From Pseudofrankia coriaricola (GTDB lineage: Bacteria; Actinomycetota; Actinomycetes; Frankiales; Frankiaceae), in contig NZ_MBLO01000280.1 of NCBI RefSeq assembly GCF_001854805.1, forward strand, positions 1-64,000: DNA of 64,000 nucleotides, read 5' to 3'. Positions 1 to 9,030 of the stretch are shown piece after piece. How positions within the stretch are numbered: position 1 is the stretch's first letter; each line of letters begins with the position of its first letter. Under the pieces are notes generated by a model. That model ran no database searches. It was not told the origin of the DNA and saw nothing but the letters and a program-made list of their open reading frames with translations. The position numbers and the translations under genes are program-made.

Positions 1-20
1 GGCCAGGTTCGGGAGGCGCC

Positions 21-884
21 TTGACGGACGGGGATGCCCCGCACTGGGCGGCGGCACAGGTCGCGGCGGTACGCGACTGCCCCGGGGACCGGTTGGCGCT
101 CTTGGCGCGTACTTACCTCGGGCCGTTCGGTCGAGCTCCCCGTCATCTCCCCTTCCGGCGGGCCGCCGTGTCGTTCATGCGGTGGCAGGTCGAGCGCGGG
201 GTGCTGAACCCGCCGGAGGCGGATGCTCCGGGAAGCCGCTGGTGGCGAGCCGTGAACGACCGGTTGCTCCGAGACGGCTGCGAGGCCGTGGCGCGCTCCG
301 GCGGGATGACGGGCGAACTGTCGTCACCGGCGGTCAAGGTGTGGCTGGAGTTCGTCGCGGCACCGACGGCCCAGAACTGGTACCGGGCCCACAACGCGAG
401 CATCGCCGCCGCCTACCTGGACCACCGTGATCTCGCGGTGGTGGAGTCCAGACCCGAGCGATTCTTCTTGAACGTCACCCTGCTGCGGGTTCTGTACACG
501 CATGCGCTGGTCGCGGCGCCCCGGTTGTCCCTCGGCCGGTTCGCCATCCTGGGTCGCCTCGTCGGTGACCCACGGCTCGGGGGCGTGGGGGCGTTCCTGT
601 CGCTGGGTCGTGTGCTGCCCAGCCGGTACCCGCTGGACGAGGAGCTGATGACCTATGTTCTCGACGAGCACCGGCTCGGCCGGATGCTCGACTACGGTGT
701 GATCCAACCACGCCTGCAGCGCCTGTACGAGTGGTCGGCGCTGGAACTCGACCTCCCCGGCCTGCGCGACCTCGTCCGCGACGGCAGCCCGGTCTACGCC
801 TGGCCCTACGAGGACCGGGATGTCTGGACCGCCGGCGGCTCCCTTCCGGAACGAGTCCTCGGACGCGCCACGTCACCTCGCTGA
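21..884 (+). CDS. Hypothetical protein
   Basis: A 287-residue protein of unrecognised function. I chose the TTG start because GGGAGG lies a few bases upstream and the reading frame is coherent from there. The sequence is soluble-looking, rich in Arg, Leu and Trp, without a signal peptide or clear membrane span. A Trp/Arg-rich stretch (SRWWRAVNDRLLRDG) lies near residue 75. The next 160 bp are empty before a decayed Rieske fragment on the other strand. It could be an actinobacterial accessory-region protein, but nothing in the sequence names a reaction. Confidence 0.6.
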   Translation: MTDGDAPHWAAAQVAAVRDCPGDRLALLARTYLGPFGRAPRHLPFRRAAVSFMRWQVERGVLNPPEADAPGSRWWRAVNDRLLRDGCEAVARSGGMTGELSSPAVKVWLEFVAAPTAQNWYRAHNASIAAAYLDHRDLAVVESRPERFFLNVTLLRVLYTHALVAAPRLSLGRFAILGRLVGDPRLGGVGAFLSLGRVLPSRYPLDEELMTYVLDEHRLGRMLDYGVIQPRLQRLYEWSALELDLPGLRDLVRDGSPVYAWPYEDRDVWTAGGSLPERVLGRATSPR

Positions 885-1046
885 GGCCGACGGGCGGACC
901 CTGGTTCCAGAGTCGTCCATCTTTGCAGCGTCGGGGTCGGAGAGCCCTTGCCGGTCTCGATATGCATGGCGGGGCCGCTCACATAACCAACGGCGGGACG
1001 GGTGCCGCCGCGCCGCGAGTGTGTCGCCGCAGGGCAGGGGCGATGG

Positions 1047-1564
1047 TCAGCCGGCGAAGCCGAGGACGTGCAGGGCCTTGCGGTAGGCGACGCCGAGGGC
1101 GTCGAAGGGGCGGTGGACCTCGGTGGCGGCGAAGACCCTGGCGGGTTGCTGGGATTCGACGATCTTCTTGTCGGGTGCCCAGATTCTGTCTTCGACGGCC
1201 TGTAGGCCCAGTCCGTCGACCGGGCCGTCGCCGTAGACGGCCGGGTCGAAGGCGGCCATCCAGTACAGCCGCAGCGTCGTGGCCGACGTCGGTGCGCGCA
1301 CGGAGAACAGCACGGTGCGCGGGCCGCTCGCGTCGCCGAGCCAGACCGCGAACGGCAGCTCGATCCGGTACTGGAAGAGCGTCTCGCCGACGGGGCGGCG
1401 CCCGTCCGGGCCCGGCTCGGCGACGGGGTTCACGCTCGGGTAGCGATAGTCCGCCTCCACCGTCCAGGCCGTGCGGCGCACCGGGTACGGCTCGACGGCG
1501 AGCGCCTCGCCATTGCCGAACGTGTCGGTGTGCAGGACCGAAAAATGCCCGATGGCGCAGAAGA
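1047..1564 (-). pseudogene. Rieske oxygenase C-terminal fragment
   Basis: This is the C-terminal part, about 170 residues, of a ring-hydroxylating oxygenase alpha subunit. It is a diverged paralogue of the intact protein at 12056-13219; both share VNPVAEPGPDGRRPVGET and end in LGFAG. The whole N-terminal Rieske [2Fe-2S] domain is missing. Homology starts at the iron-binding segment, where the intact copy reads FCDIGH and this one FCAIGH, so the metal-ligand Asp is lost at the breakpoint. The upstream neighbour is a flavodoxin fragment on the same strand. It is a non-functional relic. Confidence 0.8.
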
Positions 1565-1589
1565 AACATCAACAAGGGTGCATGACCCA

Positions 1590-1742
1590 TCAGAGGCTTG
1601 CCGCCACCGTGGCTCCCAGCTCCCAGCAGGCTGCACGGGAGGCCTGGTCCACCGGCCCCGTGACGAGAACGGGAGGCAGGACCTGCTTCCGCTTCAAGCC
1701 CCTTGCGGTGGTCTCGACGCCCCGGACCGCGCCGCCCCGTCA
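1590..1742 (-). pseudogene. Flavodoxin-family C-terminal fragment
   Basis: About 48 codons on the minus strand, around GAVRGVET and ACWELGATVAAS, match the same part of the flavodoxin-like fragment at 11354-11842, so this is the tail of a flavodoxin-type protein. It ends in TGA at 1592-1590. Upstream the frame breaks within a few codons and reaches a stop. It abuts the truncated Rieske gene, making this a patch of degraded redox genes. No function is expected. Confidence 0.6.
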
Positions 1743-1865
1743 GCGTAGGGGCGCGTCAACCGCGCCCCACGCGAGGCCATGCACCCGATTCTCGTCGAAC
1801 GAGTTCGGATCTCTAGAGTTCGGACGCAGGATCCGCATTCCCAGGTGTGCAGGAGGATGCTGACG

Positions 1866-4228
1866 GTGACGGCGACACCAGCGCGTGACCGGTTGGCCAG
1901 GACGTTGCGCGGTGACGCAGAGCCCGCGTTCGGCGCGGCGCTGACGGCGAGGACGGATGACCTGAGTCTTGAGGTCGAGGGCGTCGGCCCCGTCGCGTTC
2001 CCGGTGCGGCCCGCGCAGGCCCGCGAGCTGCTCCGCCTCGGTCACCCTGCCCGTTTCGGCCGCGGCGAGGAGACGCTGACCGACCGCGGCGTCCGGGACA
2101 CCTGGGAGATCCCGAAGGACCTTGTTCGCGCGAGGTGGGACGACGACGCGCTGAACGCCATCCTGACAACGGCGAAAGACGAGCTGGGCCTGCCGATCGC
2201 CGCCGAGCTGACGGCCGACCTTCATTCCCTTCTCGTGTATGAGCCGGGCCAGTTCTTCCGCGCCCATCAGGACAGCGAGAAGGACGACTCGATGATCGGC
2301 ACCCTGGTGGTGACGCTGCCGTCCAGTTACACCGGCGGCGAGCTGGTGGTGCGCCATCTCGAGGAGAAGAAGATCTACCGGGGCTCGAAGACGGCGCTGT
2401 CACTGGTCGCCTTCTACGCCGACTGCCGGCACGAGGTCCTCGAGGTGCGGTCGGGGTACCGGATCGCGCTCACCTTCAACCTCCTGCTTGGCGGTGATAC
2501 CGCCTTGCCGGAGGGCGACGAGGGAGCAGTCGCCGAGCTGGCCGCTTTCCTTGGCGAGCATTTCGGCACGCCCATGTCCAGCCGCTACGGCCCGCGCGCG
2601 GCCACCTCGCCAAGCCGGCTCGTCTACCTCCTCGACCACGAGTACACCCCCCGTGCGCTGGGCTGGAGCGGGCTGAAGGGGGCCGATGCCGCACGCGGGT
2701 CCCTGCTGCGGGCCGCGGCCGACCGGGCAGGGTGCGAAGCCTTCCTCGCGCTCGCCGACATCAAGACGACGCACAGCGCCTACGAGGCCGACGACGACTA
2801 CGAGTACCGAGGCTGGTACTGGGATGGCGATTCCGATGATGACGAGGTCGAGGACTCGGGCGGCCCGGGCGACTACGAGATCCAGGAGCTGATCGACTCC
2901 GAGGTAGCCCTCACGCACTGGACCGGCCCGGACGGTACCCGACTGGAGAAGACCTCGCTCTTTGTGGGGAGCGACGAGGTATGCGCGTCCATCGAGACCA
3001 ACGACTTCGAGCCCTACTCGTCGGAGTACGAGGGCTACATGGGCAACTGGGGAAACACGCTGGACCGCTGGTACCACCGGGCCGCGGTCGTCGTCTGGCC
3101 CCGGGAGCAGGCCTTCGCGAACCGCGCCGAAACCTCACCGTCTTGGGCTCTCGACGAACTCGCCGTGATGGCGGTCTCCGGTGATCTCTCAGGCGCCCGG
3201 GCCGCCGCAGCGACGCTCCAGCCGTTCTGGGACAGCTCGCTGGGCGCCCGGACGCCGGACGACAAGGAGAGGATCTCCGGACTCTTCGGTAAGGCGCTGC
3301 GGGCGGCAAGCGTCGTGGCGGACCCGGCGACAGCCACGATGCTGCTGGCCCCGTTCCGCGCGGAAAGCCTGACCACTGGCGACATCGACGCATTCGGAAG
3401 GCTCGTCAGCGGTTACGGCCAGCTGTGGACCGCCGGGCTGCTGCGGACTTGGTTCGCGGCGCAGCCGGGGTGGGCATACGCCGGCGGACCGGAACGGCAG
3501 CGGTGGGTGGCGGACGAGCTCCCTGGTCTGTGCGCGGGGCTGCACGCCGCGCACAGGCCGGCGCCGCGGCGGCACGGCAGCTCCTCGACTTGGTATGGAA
3601 GTGGGCCGCCAAGGACATCGACACAACGCTCGCGTCGTCGTCCCCCGGCTGCCGCGACAAGGCACTCGCCGCCCTGGCCAGACCGCTCGCCTCCGTACTG
3701 ACAGCCGCCGCCGCGATGACGGATATGGGCACTCGGGACGCGGTGGCCGGCCATCTCCGGCAGAAAGGCGATGCCGTCACCGGGCTGGAGATGCCGGCGC
3801 TGCGCGCCGCGGCGGAGCTGCCCCACGACGGCGCACACGGCGAGGCCGGCTTCACCGACCTGGCCGCCGACTGCGCGGCACGGCTGCGTGCCCGGCTGGC
3901 TCAACCGCCACGCGCGTCCGGTGACTGGTCGATGGAACCACCCGGGGGCGGCTGCTCCTGCGACCTGTGCGGCACCCTTCGGGCATTCCTGGCAGACCCG
4001 GACCGGCGCACGTTCGAGTGGCCGCTCGCAGAGAAACGCAGGCAGCACCTCCACTCCCGCATCGACGCCGCCGAACTACCCGTCAGCCACGTCACGAGGA
4101 GGCAGGGCCGCCCCTACACCCTCGTTCTCCGCAAGACCGACGCGCTGTTCACCGACGAGGCCGAGGCACGGGCCAGGGACCAGGAGAACCTGGAGTGGCT
4201 CGCGGCAGCATGGAATCTCGGCACTTGA
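1866..4228 (+). pseudogene. 2OG-Fe(II) oxygenase, frameshifted
   Basis: A large protein of about 787 residues if one frameshift is repaired. The N-terminal half is a prolyl-4-hydroxylase-like 2-oxoglutarate/Fe(II) domain. The HxD iron ligands lie in FFRAHQDSE and the distal His and Arg in CRHEVLEVRSGYRIAL. The C-terminal half is helical, with a CSCDLC cysteine pair. Frame 1 runs to about 3550; the coherent sequence then continues in another frame (AARQLLDLVWKWAAKD) to the stop at 4228. GTG 1866 is preferred, 9 nt after AGGAGG; ATG 1857 sits directly against that site. The shift may be a real mutation or a sequencing error. The metal site itself is intact. Confidence 0.65.
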
Positions 4229-4339
4229 TCCTCTGACGGTCTGACCAGCGCGGGCCGGTAGCAGCGCAGGCACCCGCGTCAGTCAGCTTCTCGCGGCACG
4301 CTGGCGAACCGCTCGACGTAGCGATGCACCGCCCGGGCA

Positions 4340-4530
4340 CCAGCTACGCCCCGCCCGCCGCTCGCCCAGGTGCTCGACAGCGAGCGCTATCCGCCGGCGA
4401 GCCGGGTCGGCACCGCCGCTGGCGAGGCTCGCGGCAGCGCGCGCAGTATCGCTTCGGCCTGGCCCGCGTTCTCGACGGTTTGGCCCTCCTCATCGAGCCC
4501 GCCAAGCCGCAGCAACCCGAAAACGCCTGA
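4340..4530 (+). pseudogene. TetR C-terminal remnant
   Basis: Two frames together resemble the end of a TetR-family ligand-binding domain. One reads VLDSERYPPASRVGTAAGEA; after a shift another reads FGLARVLDGLALLIEPA and stops at 4530. The helix-turn-helix half is absent. It lies in the 537-bp gap between the oxygenase relic and the mntA gene, which holds nothing else I can support. The assignment rests on pattern memory of TetR C-termini and is tentative. Confidence 0.4.
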
Positions 4531-4765
4531 TCCCGCTCCGCCGGCCGGATGTCGCTGGTCACCAATCGGCCATCAGCGATGCGGCAGCGGTGGCGCCGAG
4601 GTCCCAACAAGCTTGGCAGGCAGCGGCGTCGGCCTCGCCGACCATCGACAGCGGATCGCACAGGCGTCTCCCCCTTCAGCCCAGCCGATCGGCCACCGAG
4701 TGGTCCGATCCCGCTCAGGCGCACGGGCCGCGGGGTCGGGCACAATCTTCCCAGAGGAGGTGAGC

Positions 4766-5077
4766 ATGCATCCGTTGATCGAGGCCAGGCGGGCGGAGAT
4801 CCAAGGACTCTGCCGTCGCCTCGGCATCCGCCGCCTCGACCTCTTCGGCTCCGCGACCGGCGAAGCCTTCGACCTGGACAGCAGCGACGTCGACGTCCTC
4901 GTCGAGTTCGACGCGGACCGCGCCGGATTCGACTACTACGCCACCTACTTCGCCCTCAAGGAGGGACTCGAGCGCCTGCTGGGCCGCGCCGTTGACGTCG
5001 TCAGCGTGACCAGCATCCGCAACCCCTACTTCCGCGACCAGGTCATGCGCACCAGGCAGCCGCTGTATGCCGCCTGA
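4766..5077 (+). CDS. mntA: MntA-like nucleotidyltransferase antitoxin
   Basis: A 103-residue minimal nucleotidyltransferase. The active-site pattern is present as LFGSATGEAFD then SSDVDVLVEF, i.e. GSxxxG followed by DxD. In type VII MntA/HepT systems this enzyme adds AMP to the HepT RNase and silences it. ATG 4766 is preceded by AGAGGAGG with 5-nt spacing; the in-frame GTG at 4760 overlaps that site. The next gene begins 11 nt inside this one, the usual coupled arrangement. Its HepT partner is truncated, so the antitoxin now appears to lack a working local target. Confidence 0.85.
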   Translation: MHPLIEARRAEIQGLCRRLGIRRLDLFGSATGEAFDLDSSDVDVLVEFDADRAGFDYYATYFALKEGLERLLGRAVDVVSVTSIRNPYFRDQVMRTRQPLYAA

Positions 5078-5241
5078 CCCGCGCAAGTATCTCTGGGACG
5101 CCGCGAACGCGGCCGAACTCGCCAGAGGCTTCGCCCACGGCCAGACCTTCGTCGACTATCGGGCGAACGCGATGCTCCGCGCCGCCGTCGAGCGCGAGTT
5201 CGAGATTATCGGCGAGGCGTTCAACCAGCTCTCCAAGGTCG
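5067..5241 (+). pseudogene. hepT: HepT toxin, truncated (copy 1)
   Basis: The N-terminal 58 codons of a DUF86/HepT HEPN-family RNase, including MLRAAVEREFEIIGEAFNQL, which is typical of the family. The gene stops matching at 5241, where a 316-bp segment duplicated from 11843-12158 begins. HepT proteins are about 110-140 residues and carry the catalytic Rx4-6HxY motif near the C-terminus; that half is gone. It overlaps the upstream mntA by 11 nt. No toxin activity is expected. Confidence 0.8.
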
Positions 5242-5557
5242 CCCCTTACACCGTGCCGGCGACCTCAGTGACCGGACCCGTCGCGCTGAGATCGCGTTCG
5301 GGAGTATCTGCCCGGGCCGACGCGGGCCGCCGACGCGGCCGTGCGCCGTCAGGTGCGATTCCCTGCTCGGAGAACGACCCGGCTGCCGGATGACGCTGCC
5401 CGGCTACCGGCGGGAGCGCGTCGCGAGCCCGTCGCCGTGTGACAGCGACGATGGTCAGCCGGCGAAGCCGAGGTCGCGCAGGGCCTCGCGGTAGGCGACA
5501 CCAAGACCATCGAAGGCGCGGTGGACCTCGGTCGCGGCGAACACCCGGGCCGGGCGC
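5242..5557. repeat. 316-bp exact repeat, copy 1
   Basis: Base-by-base comparison shows this segment is identical to 11843-12158 in the same orientation. It contains the last 34 or so codons plus stop of the Rieske oxygenase gene (minus strand, to 5456) and about 210 bp that lie downstream of that gene in the other copy. Here it is wedged between two convergent hepT genes, each cut exactly at its edge. It has no transposase and no terminal inverted repeats. Confidence 0.92.
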
Positions 5558-5855
5558 GTTCCTGAAGCCGACCGCCTTGCGGAGCGACAGCGCGAGTGTC
5601 GAGGTCAGCCCTCCACGTTCGCCAAGGAGACGGACCGCGTCGCCATTGTCCGCCGGCGGTCCCCAACACTGCGTCGCACAGATGTGCTGCGCGACGTCGA
5701 CACAGGCCTCGATCGCTGTCACGAAGGTGTACTTCACCCGCGCAGCCAGATCGGGTCCGCGCGGCGCTCGTCGGCGGCGTCGACTCGGAGCGGAGCACGG
5801 ACAGGTCGTCGGTGATCGCGCGGAGCAGGCGTGGCACCCGTGCTTCATCGACCAC
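5558..5855 (-). pseudogene. hepT: HepT toxin, truncated and frameshifted (copy 2)
   Basis: A second DUF86/HepT gene on the minus strand. It starts at ATG 5855 (MVDEARVPRLLRAITDDLSV), shifts frame around 5750-5785, and continues as VKYTFVTAIEACVDVAQHI and LRKAVGFRN. It is cut at 5558 just as the catalytic R-N-x-L-V-H-x-Y motif would begin, and the 316-bp segment follows. Its start overlaps the end of the upstream nucleotidyltransferase gene by 11 nt, as in copy 1. With both a frameshift and a truncation it should be inactive. Confidence 0.75.
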
Positions 5856-6315
5856 CGGCTACGCTCCGGCCCAGAAGAGCCGCGGCGAACTCCCGGTGCG
5901 CCCGAGTGATCCGCGGAAGTTCGTCGAAGTAGATCTTTCTAGTCATCGCCTCCCAGCGCACCCGCGCGGCCCGGTCGTCCTCGAAGAGCAGCCGCCCACC
6001 GGCCGCGACCCTGCCCGTGAGCTCGAGCGGTGCGTTGTCAAGGACGAGGATGTCCACGCCGGGTGGCAGAAGTAGGTCGAAGGAGTTTGGAGGCCGCCGC
6101 ACGCCGAAGTAGGCGGCAAGGTCGATGTCCGATTCCGCCCGCTGACACCCAACGGCGCGACTGCCGTGCAGATAGGCGAACTGGGCGCCTGCCTGACGCA
6201 GCACGGCGACAGCCTCGCGCGTCACCTGGCCTGCCCGTGTCTCGTCTACGCCCCGATCTTCGCAGACGGAGCCAACGCGCGCGGCCCGACCTCGCGGCAG
6301 AGCGGATCGAGCCAC
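5845..6315 (-). CDS. mntA: MntA-like nucleotidyltransferase (copy 2)
   Basis: A 156-residue nucleotidyltransferase with YLHGSRAVG followed by ESDIDLAAYF, the GSx..DxD active site of MntA/MNT antitoxins. It is divergent in sequence from the copy at 4766, so this is a second family member rather than a recent duplicate. The GTG start at 6315 has no obvious ribosome-binding site, so the true start may be further inside. It precedes and overlaps the broken hepT copy 2. Probable role: AMPylating antitoxin, now apparently without its toxin. Confidence 0.75.
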   Translation of the reverse strand: MARSALPRGRAARVGSVCEDRGVDETRAGQVTREAVAVLRQAGAQFAYLHGSRAVGCQRAESDIDLAAYFGVRRPPNSFDLLLPPGVDILVLDNAPLELTGRVAAGGRLLFEDDRAARVRWEAMTRKIYFDELPRITRAHREFAAALLGRSVAGGR

Positions 6316-6527
6316 CGGGTATGGATTCGGCCGAGATCAGCTCTGCTGGGACGGTCCGCACGGCCGGCACTGCTGTTGCGTTGGCAGCAAATGCCTGACG
6401 ATGAGGCTACGGCGCCACCTCGCTGGCGAGGATCTCCTCCCTCCGCTCCGAGATGTCGTGCCGGCCGCTGCGTCCCGCGGCACGGGCACCGCGCACCCGC
6501 CGGCCGCCAGGCCCACCACCTCCAGGC

Positions 6528-8189
6528 TCACGAAGCTCGGCCAGACTCGCGGGAACGATCGCTATCAGCCGCCGGGCGGCGGGTGAGGCGGATCAGGAGG
6601 CCCTCGTAGGGGGCGAGGCTGACCTGGTCGGTAAGGGTCTGGTGGTCGCGGTGGCGGTCCGTGCCGATGAGCACCTCGCCGTCGGCCGTGTCCCGGGTGA
6701 CAACAGCAGGTGCCGGCCCCAGGTTGACGACAGCGAGGAAGTCGCCGTCGCCACGTTCCCACGCAAGGACACCCTCGGGCGCGGGGACGAAGCGCATCGC
6801 GCCGGACACCAACTCGTGGTGACGGCGCCTGATCGTAATCAGGTCTCTGCAGAACGACAGCACCGAGCCGGGGGCGGCGCGCTGCTCGACGACGGTCGGC
6901 GCGTCGGCCCCCGGCACGGGCAGCCACGGCCGGGGCGACGACGTGAACCCGGCGCCCGGCCCCGGCGCCCACTGCATCGGTGTGCGGCTCCGGTCGCGTG
7001 GTGCCGCGGTCTCGGCCGTGTCCCTGCGGCCGGAGCCCGGGGTGTCCACGGCGTCGGTCATTCCGATCTCGTCGCCGTAGTAAAGGATCGGTGTCCCCCG
7101 CAGGGTCAGCAGCAGCAACAGCGCGCAGCGCGCGGCGGCCGGATCCCCGTGACACCAGCGCGTCGCCGCGCGGCCTTCGCCGTCGTGGGTCGACATCGCC
7201 CACGCGGGCCACGCCGACGGGGGCAGCGCCGCCACGGTCCGCTCGACCACGGCGCGTAGTGACCGCGCGGTGAAGTCGCAGCCCAGGAAGGGCAGGTTCC
7301 AGGCCAGCCCCAGTTCGTCGGAACCGTCACCGTAGTACGGGGCGAGGTCGTCGACCGACGGTACCCAGGTCTCGCCGAACAGGAGTCTCGGCGGCGTGTA
7401 GGAGTCGGCGATCCGCCGCCAGCCGCGGATGAAGCCGTGTGTCTCCGGCTGGGCTCCGCTGCGCAGGAACCGCTGGCCGAGCCGCCGTTCCAGGGGCGTG
7501 TCGCGGTCGCCGGCCGCTGGATTCGGCCTCAGCGTCCGGTCGTGTACCAGGGTCTGGAGGGCGTCGATCCGCATTCCGCTGATGCCGCGGTCGAACCAGA
7601 ACCGCAGGATGCGCTCGAACTCCTCGGCGACCCGCGACGACCACCAGTTCAGTTTCGGCTGCTGCGGCAGGAAGGTGTGAAGATAGTATTCGCCGGTCCG
7701 CTCGTCGAGGGTCCAGGCGGGCTGGCCGAAGTAGCCGAGCCAGTTGTTGGGCGGCGCTCCATCGGTGCCCGGCGTCCGCCACACGTAGTATTCCCGGAAC
7801 GGGGAGCCGCGGTCGGACCGCGCGGCCCGGAACCACGGGTGCTCGTCGCTGGTGTGGCTCGGAACCAGGTCGAGGACCAGGCGGATTCTCCGCTGGCCAG
7901 CGGCCTCGACGAGCAGATCCAGGTCGGCCAGGGTCCCGAGGTCCGGGTGCACGGCCGTGTAGTCCGCGATGTCATAGCCCCAGTCGCGGTTCGGCGACGG
8001 CATGATCGGATTGAGCCAGATGGCGTCGACGCCGAGCCAGGCGAGATGGTCGAGCCGCTCGACGACGCCGGACAGGTCACCATGGCCGTCCCCGTTCGTG
8101 TCGCGCCACGAACGGGGATAAATGTTGTAGACGACCGCGTCCCGCCACCATTCTCCCCCAGAGGTGTCGCGGCTCGGGTCAGAATTCAT
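6528..8189 (-). CDS. GH13 alpha-glucosidase-type glycoside hydrolase
   Basis: A 553-residue alpha-amylase-superfamily enzyme. Conserved regions are visible in order: D107 and H112 in LVLDLVPSHTS, nucleophile D209 in GMRIDALQTL, acid/base E273 in LFGETW, and transition-state D336 in STHDGEGR. The N-terminus (WWRDAVVYNIYPRSW) is typical of oligo-1,6-glucosidase, alpha-glucosidase and trehalose-forming enzymes. There is no signal peptide, so it acts in the cytoplasm. ATG 8189 was chosen because the preceding frame is low complexity and this start overlaps the upstream gene by 11 nt. It is last in an operon with two glycosyltransferases, which suggests turnover or remodelling of a glucoside or glucan. 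The exact substrate cannot be read from sequence. Confidence 0.85.
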   Translation of the reverse strand: MNSDPSRDTSGGEWWRDAVVYNIYPRSWRDTNGDGHGDLSGVVERLDHLAWLGVDAIWLNPIMPSPNRDWGYDIADYTAVHPDLGTLADLDLLVEAAGQRRIRLVLDLVPSHTSDEHPWFRAARSDRGSPFREYYVWRTPGTDGAPPNNWLGYFGQPAWTLDERTGEYYLHTFLPQQPKLNWWSSRVAEEFERILRFWFDRGISGMRIDALQTLVHDRTLRPNPAAGDRDTPLERRLGQRFLRSGAQPETHGFIRGWRRIADSYTPPRLLFGETWVPSVDDLAPYYGDGSDELGLAWNLPFLGCDFTARSLRAVVERTVAALPPSAWPAWAMSTHDGEGRAATRWCHGDPAAARCALLLLLTLRGTPILYYGDEIGMTDAVDTPGSGRRDTAETAAPRDRSRTPMQWAPGPGAGFTSSPRPWLPVPGADAPTVVEQRAAPGSVLSFCRDLITIRRRHHELVSGAMRFVPAPEGVLAWERGDGDFLAVVNLGPAPAVVTRDTADGEVLIGTDRHRDHQTLTDQVSLAPYEGLLIRLTRRPAADSDRSRESGRAS

Positions 8190-9030
8190 GGCGACGGTAA
8201 TACGCGACGAGCTCAGACCGCTGGAACAGGACCTCGCTGACAGTGGCGGCGTACATCGGCCGGACAATACCGAAGGTCGCGCCCTCGACGGCAAGGAGCA
8301 CAACAGCGGGCGAGTCGCGGTCGATCCACCTGAGCACGTCGTCGAACTCCCGGTGGAGATAGCGCGCGGCGGCATAGGTCGCCTCGGCCCGGCAGCCGAA
8401 AATACCGATGACCCAGCCCTGCGGGCACGCCGGGTTGGGCAGCCGTGCGATCACGCCGATGGCGCGCTCGACGGTCACGCCGAGAATCAGCTCGTCCGGG
8501 AGCCTGACCGCGACTCGGTAGGTGTCCAGGGTGAGGGCCGGCCGGTCCCCGGTGATGTACGGCCCGTCCGGTCCGGCGGTCGCGTTGATCGCCTCAGCCA
8601 ACGCCGCGTTGACGAACGGCGAGCCGATGCACACGGCGCTCGGGTTGGCGGCCCACTGGCCGAGCACGTCGCTGTCCGCAACCAGCCGGCTCGACGGTAG
8701 GCGATGCTCCCGCAGCAGCTCTACAACCTCCTGGGAGGCCTGGTAGTCGTCGAGATGCAGGACGTTCCCATAGATCGGGAGCCTGGCCTGGCGCCCGTCC
8801 GGAAGAACCTTGAGCGCGGTCGTCTGCTCGGTCGTGGCGTCGAAGTTCGACCTGCCCAGGGGGTGCAGCACCTGGAGGACGACGCTGGCGCCGCGAGCGG
8901 AGACGTCGACGCCGAAGAACCGGCGGGCCCTCCGGTGCAGGATCCTGGTCCGGACCAGCCAGATTCCGCGGCTGAAGGCCAGACCGATCAGAAAGACGAC
9001 GCCCTGCTGCCACAGGAAGTCAACCTGCAT
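8179..9030 (-). CDS. Membrane-anchored protein of unknown function
   Basis: A 283-residue protein with one N-terminal hydrophobic segment (about residues 9-25, ending in Arg-rich RTRILHRRARR) and a long cytoplasmic domain. The domain contains AVCIGSPFVNAALAEAIN, then D-x-Y-R-V-A-V, then WVIGIFGCRAEATYAAARYL. This layout recalls uncharacterised proteins with a GGPxxN segment followed by NP and a Gly-rich ATxAAxYL stretch. I cannot assign a function. It overlaps genes on both sides by 11 nt, so it is translationally coupled to the glycosyltransferase and the GH13 enzyme. A role in organising or sensing their product at the membrane is only inference. Confidence 0.7.
   Translation of the reverse strand: MQVDFLWQQGVVFLIGLAFSRGIWLVRTRILHRRARRFFGVDVSARGASVVLQVLHPLGRSNFDATTEQTTALKVLPDGRQARLPIYGNVLHLDDYQASQEVVELLREHRLPSSRLVADSDVLGQWAANPSAVCIGSPFVNAALAEAINATAGPDGPYITGDRPALTLDTYRVAVRLPDELILGVTVERAIGVIARLPNPACPQGWVIGIFGCRAEATYAAARYLHREFDDVLRWIDRDSPAVVLLAVEGATFGIVRPMYAATVSEVLFQRSELVAYYRRHEF

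Noticed and set aside
5067-5393. Open frame of 108 codons continuing hepT copy 1 into the repeat
   Set aside because: Only the first 58 codons match HepT; the rest is translated repeat sequence in an unrelated frame.
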